From positions 17,001,965 through 17,065,964 of the forward strand of contig NC_079431.1 of NCBI RefSeq assembly GCF_026213295.1: a stretch of DNA of 64,000 bases, written 5' to 3'. The position numbers were made by a program, and so were the translations under genes. Numbering within the stretch: position 1 is the first letter of the stretch; every line of letters begins with the position of its first letter. The notes beneath the pieces are model-generated. The model did no database searches. It was not told the origin of the DNA and worked only from the letters and a program-made list of their open reading frames with translations. The stretch is from Gadus chalcogrammus. Taxonomy: Eukaryota; Chordata; Actinopteri; Gadiformes; Gadidae. This document shows positions 33,184-43,880 of this stretch, piece after piece.

Positions 33184-35091
33184 TTATCCGGGGTCGGGTC
33201 GCGGGGGGAGCAGCTCAAGCAGGGGGCCCCAGACTTCCCTTTCCCGGGCCACATTGACCAGCTCTGACGGGGGGATCCCGAGGCGTTCCCAGGCCAGTGT
33301 TGAGATATAATCTCTCCACCTAGTCCTGGGTCTTCCCCGAGGTCTCCTCCCCACTGGACGTGCCTGAAACACCTCCCAAGGAAGGCGCCCAGTGGGCATC
33401 CTTACCAGATGCCCGAACCACCTCAGCTGACTCCTTTCTAAGTAAAGGAGCAGCGGCTCTAATCCGAGTTCCTCACGGATGGCTGAGCTTCTCACCCTAT
33501 CCCTAAGGGAGACGCCAGCCACCCTTCTGAGAAAACTCATCTCGGCCGCTTGTACCCGCGATCTCGTCCTTTCGGTCATCACCCAGCCCTCATGACCATA
33601 GGTGAGGATAGGAACGAAGATCAACCGGTAGATCGAGAGCTTTGCCTTGCGGCTCAGCTCTCTTTTCTTTACAACGGTGCGGTAAAGCGAACGCAATACC
33701 GCCCCCGCTGCTCCGATTCTCCGGCCAATCTCACGCTCCATAGTACCCTCACTCGCGAACAAGACCCCGAGGTACTTGAACTCCTTCACTTGGGCTAAGG
33801 ACTCATTTCCTACCCGGAGTAAGCAATCCACCGGTTTCCTGCTAAGAGTCATGGCCTCAGATTTAGCGGTGCTGATCCTCATCCCAGCCGCTTCACACTC
33901 GGCCGCCAGCCGATCCAGTGAGTGCTGAAGGTCACAGGCCGATGATCCAATGAGGACCACATCATCTGCAAAAAGCAGTGACGAGATCCTCAGACCACCG
34001 AACTGCAACCCCTCCCCACCACGACTACGCCTCGATATCCTGTCCATGTATATCACAAACAGGATTGGTGACAAGGCGCAGCCCTGGCGGAGACCAGCAC
34101 CCACTGAGAACGAAACTGACTGGCTGCCGAGAACACGAACACAGCTCTCGCTTTGGGAGTACAAAGATTGGATGGCCCTGAGGATAAACCCCCTTACCCC
34201 ATACTCCCGCAGCACCTCCCACAGTTTCTCCCGGGGGACCCGGTCATACGCCTTCTCCAGATCCACAAAACACATGTAGACCGGATGGGCATACTCCCAG
34301 GCCCCCTCCAGGATCCTTGCGAGAGTGAAGAGCTGTTCTGTAGTTCCACGTCCAGGGCGAAAACCGCATTGTTCCTCTTCAATCTGAGGTTCGACGATCG
34401 GCCGAACCCTCCTTTCCAGCACCTTGGAGTAGACTTTACCAGGGAGGCTGAGAAGTGTGATACCCCGGTAATTGGCACACACTCTCTGGTCCCCCTTTTT
34501 GAACAGGGGAACCACCACCCCGGTTTGCCACTCCTTTGGCACTGTACCCGACTCCCACGCGATGTTGAATAGGCGTGTCAACCATGACAGCCCCTCAACG
34601 CCCAGAGCCTTTAGCATTTCTGGCTGGATCTCATCAATCCCTGGGGCTTTGCCACTGCGGAGATGTTTGACTACCTCAGTGACCTCCACCAGGGAAATTG
34701 ACGACGAAACACCATCAACCTCGAGCTCTGCCTCCAACATAGAGGGCGTGTTATTCGGATTCAGGAGTTCCTCAAAGTGTTCCTTCCAACGTCCGACGAC
34801 CTCCTCAGTTGAGGTCAACAGAGTCCCATCCTTACTGTACACAGCTTGGATGGTTCCCCGTTTCCCCCTCCTGAGGTGCCGGATAGTCTTCCAGAAACAC
34901 TTTGGTGCCGACCGAAATTCCTTCTCCATGGCCTCTCCGAACTTCTCCCACACCCGCTGCTTAGCCTCCGACACAGCAGCCGCTGCAGCCCTTCGAGCCT
35001 GTCGGTGCCCTGCAACCGAGTCAGGAGTCCTCCAGGATATCATATCCCGGAAGGCCTCCTTCTTCAGTCGGACGGCTTCCCTGACCACCAC
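33184..35091 (-). CDS. Rex3-like LINE, reverse transcriptase part
   Basis: The 635-codon frame carries the RT palm motifs: [50 protein letters not shown] (catalytic D), [13 protein letters not shown] and [11 protein letters not shown] (the FADD catalytic pair). A C-terminal region with [28 protein letters not shown] and [12 protein letters not shown] follows, as in other RTE/Rex3 elements. It overlaps the endonuclease frame by 28 nt in a different frame. The ORF is otherwise uninterrupted to its stop, suggesting a recent insertion. Confidence 0.85.
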   Translation of the reverse strand: MVVREAVRLKKEAFRDMISWRTPDSVAGHRQARRAAAAAVSEAKQRVWEKFGEAMEKEFRSAPKCFWKTIRHLRRGKRGTIQAVYSKDGTLLTSTEEVVGRWKEHFEELLNPNNTPSMLEAELEVDGVSSSISLVEVTEVVKHLRSGKAPGIDEIQPEMLKALGVEGLSWLTRLFNIAWESGTVPKEWQTGVVVPLFKKGDQRVCANYRGITLLSLPGKVYSKVLERRVRPIVEPQIEEEQCGFRPGRGTTEQLFTLARILEGAWEYAHPVYMCFVDLEKAYDRVPREKLWEVLREYGVRGFILRAIQSLYSQSESCVRVLGSQSVSFSVGAGLRQGCALSPILFVIYMDRISRRSRGGEGLQFGGLRISSLLFADDVVLIGSSACDLQHSLDRLAAECEAAGMRISTAKSEAMTLSRKPVDCLLRVGNESLAQVKEFKYLGVLFASEGTMEREIGRRIGAAGAVLRSLYRTVVKKRELSRKAKLSIYRLIFVPILTYGHEGWVMTERTRSRVQAAEMSFLRRVAGVSLRDRVRSSAIREELGLEPLLLYLERSQLRWFGHLVRMPTGRLPWEVFQARPVGRRPRGRPRTRWRDYISTLAWERLGIPPSELVNVAREREVWGPLLELLPPRPDPG

Positions 35092-36374
35092 GGTGTCCGA
35101 GGGTTACCGCCCCTTGAGGAGCATAAGACCCTGAGGCCACAGCTAGCCACCGCAGCTTCAGCAATGGAGGCTTTGAACACCGCCCACTCCGGCTCAATGC
35201 CCCCAACCTCCACAGGAATGCCAGAAAAGCTCCGCCGGAGGTGTGAGTTGAAGATACCTAGGACGGGGGCCTCCTCCAGACGTTCCCAGTTCACCCGCAC
35301 TACTCGTTTGGGCTTACCAGGTCTATCCGGAAATTTCCCCCATTCCCTCATCCAACTCACAACCAGATGGTGGTCGGTTGACAGTTCCGCCCCTCTCTTT
35401 ACCCGAGTGTCCAAAACATGCGGCCTCAGATCAGATGACACGATCACGAAATCGATCATCGATCTTCGGCCTAGGGTGCTCTGGTACCAGGTACACTTAT
35501 GAGCACCCTTATGTTCGAACATGGTGTTTGTTATGGATAATCCATGACTAGCACAGAAGTCCAATAACGAACGACCGCTCGGGTTTAGATCAGGGAGGCC
35601 GTTCCTCCCCACCACGCCTCTCCAGGTGTCTCCATCGTTGCCCACGTGGGCGTTGAAGTCTCCCAGCAGAACTACGGAGTCCCCTACTGGAGCCCCATAC
35701 AGGACTCCATTCAGGGTCTCCAAGAAGGCTGAGTACTCTGAGCTGCTGTTTGGTGCATACGCACAAACAACAGTCAGAGTTTTCCCCCCTACAACCCTTA
35801 GGCGCAGGGAGGCGACCCTCTCGTCTACCGGGGTAAACTCCAACACCGCGGCGCTCAGCCGGGGATTTATGAGTATCCCCACACCCGCCCGGCGCCTCAC
35901 GCCCTCGGCAACTCCGGAGAAGAATAGAGTCCAACCCTTATCCGGGAGTACGGTACCAGAGCTGAGACTGTGCGTGGAGGTAAGCCCCACCAGATCTAAC
36001 TGATAGCGCTCCACCTCCCTCACAAGCTCCGGTTCCTTTCCCCACAGCGAGGTGACGTTCCACGTCCCCAGAGCCAGCTTCTGCCGCCCGGGTCTGGTCC
36101 GTCGAGACCCCTGACCTTCGCTGCCACCCATGTGGCTGCGCACCCGACCCCAACGGGTCTTCCCACAGGTGGTGGGCCCATGGGATGAAGAGAGGGGGGG
36201 TGCCACGTAGTTTGTTCGGGCTGTGCCCGACCGGGCTCCGTGGCAAACCCGGCCACCAGGCGCTCGCCATCGAGCCCTCCGTCTGGGCCTGGCTCCAGAC
36301 GGGGGCCCCGGGCTTCCTCCGGGCCGGGTCACATCTCCTCTTTTTCCGTTATTCATTGGAGTTTTTTGAACCAT
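35064..36374 (-). CDS. Rex3-like LINE, endonuclease part
   Basis: The 436-codon frame holds an apurinic-endonuclease-like domain. Visible landmarks are [11 protein letters not shown] (N), [12 protein letters not shown] (D and N), [14 protein letters not shown] (D) and [10 protein letters not shown] (the terminal D-H pair). The usual motif-II glutamate region reads VGLTSTHSL, with no obvious Glu. The frame ends at a TGA at 35064-35066. A one-base loss near 35081 separates it from the reverse transcriptase frame, so the two parts were once one ORF. An arginine- and glycine-rich N-terminal stretch of about 90 residues precedes the domain. Confidence 0.8.
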   Translation of the reverse strand: MVQKTPMNNGKRGDVTRPGGSPGPPSGARPRRRARWRAPGGRVCHGARSGTARTNYVAPPLSSSHGPTTCGKTRWGRVRSHMGGSEGQGSRRTRPGRQKLALGTWNVTSLWGKEPELVREVERYQLDLVGLTSTHSLSSGTVLPDKGWTLFFSGVAEGVRRRAGVGILINPRLSAAVLEFTPVDERVASLRLRVVGGKTLTVVCAYAPNSSSEYSAFLETLNGVLYGAPVGDSVVLLGDFNAHVGNDGDTWRGVVGRNGLPDLNPSGRSLLDFCASHGLSITNTMFEHKGAHKCTWYQSTLGRRSMIDFVIVSSDLRPHVLDTRVKRGAELSTDHHLVVSWMREWGKFPDRPGKPKRVVRVNWERLEEAPVLGIFNSHLRRSFSGIPVEVGGIEPEWAVFKASIAEAAVASCGLRVLCSSRGGNPRTPWWSGKPSD

Positions 36375-37032
36375 TCTTAGTCTGGCCCCTCACCTGAGAC
36401 CACTCTGCCATGAGAAAGCCTACCAGCAGCACAAGGCTCCAGACAACACAGCTCTCAGGTTCACAGGGACACGCAAACCTCTCCACCACGATAAGGTGAC
36501 GGTTCCAGGAGAGGTAGTACAATGCAAATACATTAAAGAATATGTGTACTACTGAGCATTAACATGTGTTTCATGGAGCGGAAGATATGATGACTAGTTC
36601 CCTGTAAGTATTGGAATGGTGCAAAAAGTCAAACTTCAGAGGCATGTTATCAAAAGCCTTTATTGGAACATACTGCAGCTACTAGGCTATGTTCCAAGCT
36701 TAGCTGCAGGAATTTAAGATTTAACGAGTAACGCCCCGTGCCCACCAGCTCCGTCCGTTGACTGATCCCCATTGACTTTGAATGGGGACGGACGCGCAAT
36801 GCATTGTGGATCCGTCCGTTCCGTTGGAGCCTTCCGAAATTAAATGGGAGTAACGAGGCCATTTTTTAAAAAGTAAGGAGTAGAAAGTACAGATAAGTGT
36901 GTGAAAATGTAAGAAGTAGAAGTAAAAAGGCTGAAAAATAATTACTCCAGTAAAGTATAGATACCCAAAATTTCTACTTAAGTAAGGTAACAAAGTATTT
37001 GTACTTAGTTACTTGACACCTCTGAAAATGAT

Positions 37033-37829
37033 CATGGAGAGTGTAGTATTGATTTGCAATATATATAAACTCAGCCACTGGTTAAACCAACAAAATGTTC
37101 ACAGGAGTGTGCTGTGCGTGGATAACGACTTCAAGCAGCATCACCTGGCCAATTGTATTGCTCTTTATCTGATGAGTATGATGTTGAATTTATGATTGAT
37201 TCGAAATCCCATAAGACAGAGTTATTTTAAATGCATTACACGATTGTAACATAAAGGCCACAATACAAGAAGGAAAGTTTTTTACTGATCTTAAGGCTTT
37301 CATTGATTCGGTACAACGCAAAGCCCTAAAGAGGAACACTAGAGAACAGGCAGACAACTTCTTCCATGCTAAGGAAATCTTTTGCCTAACAAAGTGATAT
37401 TGAAGCAAAATTTTATATCACTGCTAATTGTTTGAACAGCTCTCTATTTTGTTGCATAGTGTTTCTTTTGTTACAACTTGCCCTTGTAAAATCATTTTTT
37501 ATATGCAAATGAGGTATGGGAGTGTTTTAAATCAACGTTTTAATGATGAGACTTGTTTTATTTTTGCAAAAAACACAAAGTACACTAGATAAGAGTGGAA
37601 AAAAGATGGCTGTGGATATTTTGGTAGTGGAGTGGGCATTTTGTTTTCAAACCATTGTGTTAAAAGGAGGACTTGGAGGTGAAAGATCATCTGTTTGAAA
37701 GTATAAACACAATCGGAAACTTGAAAATGTTTTTTGTATTTATGACGCAACCAGAGGTTAGGGTGAGAGGAAAAGTAATAGGCCAATGGGAAAGTGAGTT
37801 CGGCTTTAGGAGCGGATTTTAACTATTAG
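37033..37829. other. Intergenic, nothing recognised
   Basis: No coding or repeat features were supported. Confidence 0.35.
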
Positions 37830-38835
37830 GAATATTTTAGATTTGACAGGATTAATCTTGAGGCCAATCCTGCCTCTATCAGGCGTCTTGCAACTTTTAG
37901 AAGTATTTCTGGTGAGTCAACAGGCGGATATTGCCAGATGTCCTCAAAGACATGCTTGGTTGATTACCTTTGAGCTGCACGAGACCCTCATCCCCCTGCT
38001 GCCTACAGAGGGAGCTCTGCAGCAGCTCAAAAGTTGGAGGTCAACTTCTCTTTTGCGTACGGATTATAAATTGTTGGCGTTGGCAAATGTGTTGGCTGCA
38101 AGGATGGGGAAGGTGATGGCAGAGGTTATTCATGTGGACCAGCCATACTGTGAGACTTACTGATTAATGACAATGTCATGATAACTTGAGTAGAGACTCG
38201 TCGTCATCCATAGATCAAGAAAAGGCTGGGTCGAACACCAGTACCTGTGGCATACAGAGTTTTTTTTGGTATCAGCCCTTGTTTCATAGCTATAATCCAG
38301 GTTCTGTACGACATGGAGATTTTGCTTTAGATACAGAGTGGTTAGAGTGGCCCGTTTAAGTACAGAGGTGGGAGTGTGACACAGGGATGCAGTCTTTCAG
38401 GGTTGCTATACTCCTTGGTCGTATAACCCCGGTTTCATAACAGAATTGTCAGAAGTGTGTTTTGCAGGGTACAATGTTTTTTTTAATTAACTTCCTACAG
38501 TCTTCGGTGAGGGTCAACTGGGGAAAGAGCAAAAAAACATTGTATTCAATGTCAAAGAGCAAAGGCATTTGGCCAAATTGTAACTGCAGGTATCAAGTAT
38601 ATCAAGTTACCAGGCGGGCAAGTATGGAAAAAGGCTGGGATTAAGTATCTGGGGGTCCTCATGGGAGGCAAGAATAACGTGAAAATAAATTGGAACGAGG
38701 TATTGGTTACATTGGAGTGAAAGGACTGGAAGTGGAGATGCATCTTTCAACAATTGTCTTATAAAGGCTCTGCTGGTTTAAAATAATATTTTTTTTCTAG
38801 GTTGTGGCACCGGCTCACATGTATTGACGGGGCGT
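37830..38835 (+). pseudogene. Decayed L1/Tx1-type reverse transcriptase
   Basis: Broken pieces in consistent order and strand resemble L1/Tx1 RT. The frame at about 37945-38160 contains LKSWRSTSLLRTDYKLLA and GKVMAEVIHVDQPYC, counterparts of the LKNWRPISLL..DYKILSK and VIHxDQTY motifs. Weaker pieces follow, including a DQEKA region at about 38210, a GCSLS-like region at about 38385, VNWGKSK at 38513 and LWHRLTCID at about 38805. Many frameshifts and stops show the copy is old. Confidence 0.6.
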
Positions 38836-40279
38836 TATATTTTTAGTAACTGAGAAGGCATCCCTCTCTCGGACGCTGCACTCATCCGCTGCCCAGAAAG
38901 AGCACTACAAATCTATACACAGCTCGCCTCGGCAGTCCCTTAGTCGTGATATTGAAGACTACAGAAGCGGCTCATTCATGCTTTCAGAAATGAACAACTT
39001 ATTCCAGCACCTACGTCAGAGACATGCGGTGGATGGCAGATGTGTGTGGCACCAACAGAAGCAGATGCCAGCTTAAGCCACAAAGCACATGCAAAAATTC
39101 ATGTAACCTGGGCAGCAACATTTTCTTGTCACCCCTAAAGACAAGAAAGCCTGTGGCAGGCGATCACAGATGTGGTGACGTATTATATCGCAAAAGATAT
39201 GATCCACAATTATTTAGTAGAAAATATGCTGCATTAAGATTTAGATTAGTAAAACATTTTTTTTCTTTTATTTTATTTTTTTCAATTGTTATTGTTATAA
39301 TTTTTTATTAATTCATTTTTTATTAAATGTTTATGTCACATAAACATTTCAAATGCATATCCTGTATAACTATGAGACGAAAAATAACCTCAACATTTCA
39401 ATGATTCAAAATAAACTTTGAATCTTAAATTAAATGATTCATTAGTTTGAAGAAATATGTGTTTATTTTTAGGCCAAATCGCACAGCCCTACTATGGAAA
39501 TGTGAAAGGTATGGATACATACATTCTTAAAAATATGCACGGCATGAGCTTTATAAAAATGGACCAAGTCAGGTGAGGGCTTCTTGTTTATTTTCATAGT
39601 CGTCTTTCCATTTAATTTAGGATCATGTGAAGACGACAACATAATTTTGTGTAGAATTATTGCATTATCCGTTATAATTTTACCGGAGTGCAATAAGCAT
39701 TCAAGATTGTGTGCCCTGTTTACACATTGGTGGTGCCTGCTGACACGTGGCCTCTCAACCTGACTTTGTCCCTGAAAGAGGGATACGTTGATAATGAAAG
39801 ATGTTTATGGACTAGAATACTTTTACAACACAGGCTGTAATTGGACCATGGCATATTATATTAGTCATAGCCTTTATAATAGTCAAAACACAGAGCTCTG
39901 AGGACAATACATTTATTTTTTACACTTACAATACATTTGATTAATATGCGTTTTCTAATTACAGAATTTGTGTATGTCTCTTATTAGTGTATATCTGTTT
40001 ATTTAATGGCTTATAAAGAACATGTGACTATTTTTGGGCTAATTTGTTACTACGTACAGCATATTAAGTCTTATTAGTGTACCGATAATTGGAGTGTGAA
40101 CATTTTTCCTACGTTTGTTTACCTCGCCATCGTTTATTCATGATAAATGCCTTTCTCTATCGAAGTAGGAAGTTGTGCAATAGTTTGTACAATAACCCTG
40201 ACTTCAAATGGCATCTTTATATTGCAATCTAATACTAGTTATATTCTTGGTGTGTGGTGCCCCATTCAAACAATAAATT
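38836..40279. other. Intergenic, nothing recognised
   Basis: AT-rich DNA on the whole. No supported exon or repeat boundary. Confidence 0.35.
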
Positions 40280-40560
40280 AATAAAAGTTACGTTAGGATC
40301 AGCTTAGGCCACCTAACCACAGGTGAATGCATTCTTGGAAAAAACTCTGTTGGCTGCCCCAGGGCCTCCAGTACCAGTAGAAAGATGGACAGGTGTGTGG
40401 GAGACCATTTCTCTCTGGAATTCAGTAAAATACAGGGCCCAAAGATGTGGATATCCATGGCACGGTCCATTGTAGTTTATTAGTTTGTTAGTTTGTGCTA
40501 CATGTTTTGTGTGCAAGACAAATTCCCTTTGGGGCAATAAAGGTTTATCTATCTATCTAT
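40280..40560 (+). repeat. LINE 3' end with (TATC)n tail
   Basis: GACAAATTCCCTTTGGGGCA followed by ATAAAGGTTTATCTATCTATCTAT is the standard 3' end of fish L2/Rex1-like LINEs with a short tetranucleotide tail. The coding part is absent. Confidence 0.6.
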
Positions 40561-41274
40561 TAGTGTGGTATATTTGGTAATGTTGGACAGAGCACCTCAC
40601 TGTGTTCATTGGATAGTACCTTTTGGGATTTGAACTACATTCCAGACTTTGCCATGAGTTTTTTAAAGGGTGATATTTCCCTCTCTTGACATTGTCCCTG
40701 ATTTAATGACTGCAATTGCTCTCTTTATTTAAAACAGGAAAAGTTGTTTTAACTAAGATTACAATTTTGTCAGAAATTTGAGGGCCAGGATGTTGAAAGA
40801 TAATGGATCTCAAAATATATGAAGGAATTAGAATTTTTAAATAGCAGGTGGAGTGGTGAGGGAGCTTTTGTGAAGAGGGAGAAAAACTTGGAGAAGGGTT
40901 TGCCAAATCTATAATTGAATGGAAAAACCTCCATAGCAAACCAAGGAAAAAAAGCTAAAATCATATTTCATCGATCGAGTGTCGAAAGCCAATGCTGCAG
41001 TCTAATTGGATTTCTTTTGTAGCATCAGAAAAGCTATTTTCGGAGGGAGGGGCACTCAAACAGAATAGTACCATTCAACTATTGCTGTAATGCAGTACGC
41101 CATGGGATATGCCGATTCAGATCGACTGATGAAAGACGATAGAGAATAGCTCGCATTGATAGAACAATGCGAGCACCCTGCAATCCTGGAAACAGATGAC
41201 AGACCCCCTCCTGGTGTCCCCTTCGGACACCTTAACAGACATAGACGTCTTTGAAGTTGCATTACAGTGAACTC
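40561..41274. other. Intergenic, nothing recognised
   Basis: No gene found. The sequence at 41085-41270 may be repetitive but no ends were identified. Confidence 0.35.
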
Positions 41275-41454
41275 AAGTGAGCGCTTATTTCAATTCTAAA
41301 AAATGGTGACAATGATAGTTGGCATTTTAGCTGTTCGTGGAGCTAAATGTGTACAATGCAAAATAGTCGCAGGCTGTTCAGCCATTTTCTCTATTGCGTT
41401 TAGCTAAATCTCTAAATGAGTGAACTGTGCGTCTCACTCTGTATGAGACTATTT
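41275..41454 (+). repeat. Inverted repeat, left arm
   Basis: About 180 bp beginning AGTGAGCGCTTATTTCAATT reappear in reverse orientation at 43289-43466 with roughly 95% identity by eye. The two arms are 1.8 kb apart, and between them lie an LTR and the first part of a gag gene. Confidence 0.85.
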
Positions 41455-42394
41455 CAATGTTTAGGCCGCTCACGGCTTATTTCATAACAATCAGGGAGTG
41501 TCTTCCCTGATTGGTTTAGGGAATAGTTCTTGCATGTCACTCACATAGCATTGTCATAGCTGCACCACAGGTGTGCAAAGGCAAAACTTCTCAATGGGGG
41601 AGTAATGGAGAGGGGTGTTTTGTTTGGACAATTAAACTACACTGCACATGCACAACCATGCTCCATTTGACAATAGCAGTGGTTGAGCATAGATTGACAA
41701 TCGCTTTATCATAAACATCCTCTTGACTCATCATAGACACGACCATATATTTGAGGTCTAAAAATAGAAAAACTACAAACACACTGAATCGGCAAGGTAC
41801 TGCACTCTGTATATTACTCCTAATGGTTGTTGCTGTCGTTTAGTTTTTGCAAGAGTGCTTATGCTGTGGCAATGCCCATTAGTAGTGAGTCCCAATGTCA
41901 CTCTTCAGTCCACAGAGCACTGTTCCCACTAATTACCTCCATATTAGGTTGGAGCATGGTGTTTGGTGTAGGAGTGCACAGGTGGAATATGGAAAATAAA
42001 TCACGTGCGGAGGCAACGTCCAAGGGTGGCATTTGATGGATTGAATAAAGTTTTGTGCTGCCCCAAACGTAATCGATAAAAAGCCAGGAAGCAAATGGCC
42101 TGGCCATGTGCGGCTGTGTTCATGAATTGGGTCGATCGGCAGGGTAGGTAGTAAAAATGCCTTTAAGTCACTATCATTAAACCATTAGGCTTGGACATAC
42201 TATGAACCTCCAAGTTACCGGAATTTTGGATATGAACCATAACAGCGTTACACTCCACAAATCTTGATTTGCATGGTTCATTTGTTGTAATGCAACACAA
42301 TCCCTCTAAGGAATTATCTAATTATCTTAAATACTTTTTTAGAAGTGATCAGAACAAACTTTGGCCTTTTCAGAATCATTTAGCTATTTATCCC

Positions 42395-42510
42395 TGTGGG
42401 GGGACGTGCGACGTCTGGCCTGCAGGGGAAGTATGGGCAGGTTGGGAACTCACCGGATTGGCTGTGGGGGGATTGGACCTGAGTGCGAGCAGGTGTCAGC
42501 ACTCAGGCCA
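42395..42510 (+). repeat. Gmr1-type element, left LTR portion
   Basis: This section matches 47175-47290 with only a few differences, including an extra G run near 42472. The LTR extends further right, where the right copy is lost. It may be cut short on the left, since the right copy is preceded by a G-rich tract and TGAGTTGGCGGCC that the left copy lacks. Confidence 0.75.
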
Positions 42511-42691
42511 GGAAGGTTCGGGAGCGGAGAGACAGGGGTGAACGCCGCCAGAGATCGCCTTGAACGCACCCTGTGACCGCTTTGAGCGGAGTAATGATTT
42601 ATATTTATATAAAAAATAAAAATAAAAGGACATTCCATCGGAAGAGCAAACCTAGTGTCCAAGCGCTCATGTCAGGATCGAGCGCAGGGAA

Positions 42692-43205
42692 ATGGACCAG
42701 TCCCCATTGGGAAACGTACTCGGGCACCTGGCTCAGATGGGCGAGCGACAAGGCCAGCTCCACCAGGCGCAGAACAAGGTGTTCTCGGACCTGGCCCAGT
42801 CCTTGGCCACCGATCGGGCCATGCTCCGGGAGCTCCTCGCCTCCGGCGGACGCGGCGAAGGACCCCGAGGGGCGGGACCCGCAACGCACATACACGTCCC
42901 GAAGATGGGGGAGGCAGACAACGCGGAAGCCTTCATCAAGACCTTCCAGGGGGTGGCCGAGGTCTCAGGCTGGCCTCGCCCGGGGTGGGCGCACCGTCTC
43001 CTGCCGCTCCTAACAGGAGAGGCGCAGCTCGCAGCCCACATTCTGCCGGCCGGGGCCCAGCGAGACTACGACGCCATCAACAGGGCCATCCGAGACCGGC
43101 TGGGCCTCTACCCGGAGGAACATCGCCGGCGGTTCCGGGCGCTGGCCTTCAGTGAGGGGGACCGACCCTTCGCCTTCGCCCAGCAGCTGAGGGACCAGGC
43201 AAGGA
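42692..43205 (+). pseudogene. Gmr1-type gag, 3' truncated
   Basis: The frame from ATG 42692 encodes a Gag-like protein. It has a glutamine-rich helical start (MGERQGQLHQAQNK), then KMGEADNAEAFIKTFQ and GWAHRLLPLLTGEAQLA, then a capsid C-terminal region with RDRLGLYPEEHRRRFRAL and FAFAQQLRDQARRWL. It then runs into a palindrome and foreign sequence, so the nucleocapsid end with its zinc knuckle is missing. Confidence 0.75.
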
Positions 43206-43259
43206 GGTGGCTGGTCAAAGACCGGAACACGGTGTGTTCCGGTCTTGGACCAGCCACCT
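43205..43259. repeat. 25-bp palindrome at the gag break
   Basis: The arms 43205-43229 and 43235-43259 are reverse complements with one mismatch around CGGTG. The left arm is normal gag sequence and the right arm is its mirror image, marking the exact point where gag stops. Confidence 0.9.
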
Positions 43260-43288
43260 CCACGAACAGCTAAAATGCCAACTATCTA

Positions 43289-43466
43289 AATAGTCTCATA
43301 CAGAGTGAGACGCACAGTTCACTCATTTAGAGATTTAGCTTAAAGCAATAGAAAAAATTGCTGAACAGCCTGCGTCTATTTTGCATTGTACACATTTAGC
43401 TCCACGAACAGCTAAAATGCCAACTATCATTGTCCCAGTTTTTTAGAATTGAAATAAGCGCTCACT
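43289..43466 (-). repeat. Inverted repeat, right arm
   Basis: This is the reverse-oriented copy of 41275-41454. Just before it, 43258-43285 repeats 28 bases that also occur inside the arm at 43399-43426. Confidence 0.85.
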
Positions 43467-43533
43467 AAGAGTGCTCAGACGGCAGGGGAGGGGTGTTGGC
43501 GGTGCGGGCGGCCTGGCCGGCGGGAGTGCCCTA

Positions 43534-43830
43534 TGATGGAGGTGGGTAAGGTCGTCCGCGTCACCGGTGCCCCGTCTCCTCCCCACGGTCCCGGTGAGGC
43601 GTACCGTATCCCGGTGAGGATACAGCGGGGTGCATGCAGACCATGATCCACCAGCGCCTCGTGCGGTCCGAGGCATTGGTGGAGGCGTCGAGCGTTTCGG
43701 TGCGGTGTATACACAGGGATGTGCACGAGTATTCTTTGGTCCCTATCGAAATTCGTTGTGGGGGGAAAAAGCATAGTGTTAAGGCGGCGATTAGTTCGAG
43801 CCTCTGATTCTTGGGTTTGATTGGGCGGGG
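43534..43830 (+). pseudogene. Gmr1-type protease-region remnant
   Basis: Frames on the plus strand here read MEVGKVVRVTGAPS and, after a shift, IHQRLVRSEALVEASSV and EYSLVPIEIRCGGKKHSV. These are the kind of segments found in the aspartic protease region of gypsy pol. The catalytic Asp triad is not clearly preserved. The identification rests on position between gag and integrase. Confidence 0.4.
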
Positions 43831-43880
43831 TTTCCACAGGCTGTTAGGGGGACTATGGGGGGACATGTAAGTCGTGTGCT

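Larger units (their letters stand above)
33163..36514 (-). mobile_element. Rex3-like RTE LINE, near full length, nested
   Basis: The 3352-bp insertion is flanked by an exact 11-bp duplication, TAGTACAATGC, at 33152-33162 and 36515-36525. The minus-strand order is a 5' leader (CCTCTCCTGGAACCGTCACC onward), an endonuclease ORF, a reverse transcriptase ORF, and a very short 3' end finishing GGATGACGATGAGG. Two stretches inside the RT region match, from memory, the published primer sites used to amplify fish Rex3 (near 34069-34091 and 34506-34525), and the protein is RTE-like. Only one frame break is visible. Confidence 0.85.
32720..37024. mobile_element. hAT-like element split by a LINE
   Basis: The left end is CAGAGGTGTAAAAGG and the right end reads inward CAGAGGTGTCAAGTAAC. 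The 8-bp target AAAATGAT is duplicated exactly at 32712-32719 and 37025-37032, diagnostic of hAT insertion. Sub-terminal sequence on both arms carries ACTTAAGTA and GTATAGATAC motifs. Without the nested LINE and its 11-bp duplication the element is about 940 bp and non-coding. Confidence 0.85.

Noticed and set aside
34153..35502. Plus-strand frames of 139-220 codons
   Set aside because: They are antisense to the Rex3-like reverse transcriptase and endonuclease and have no motif of their own.
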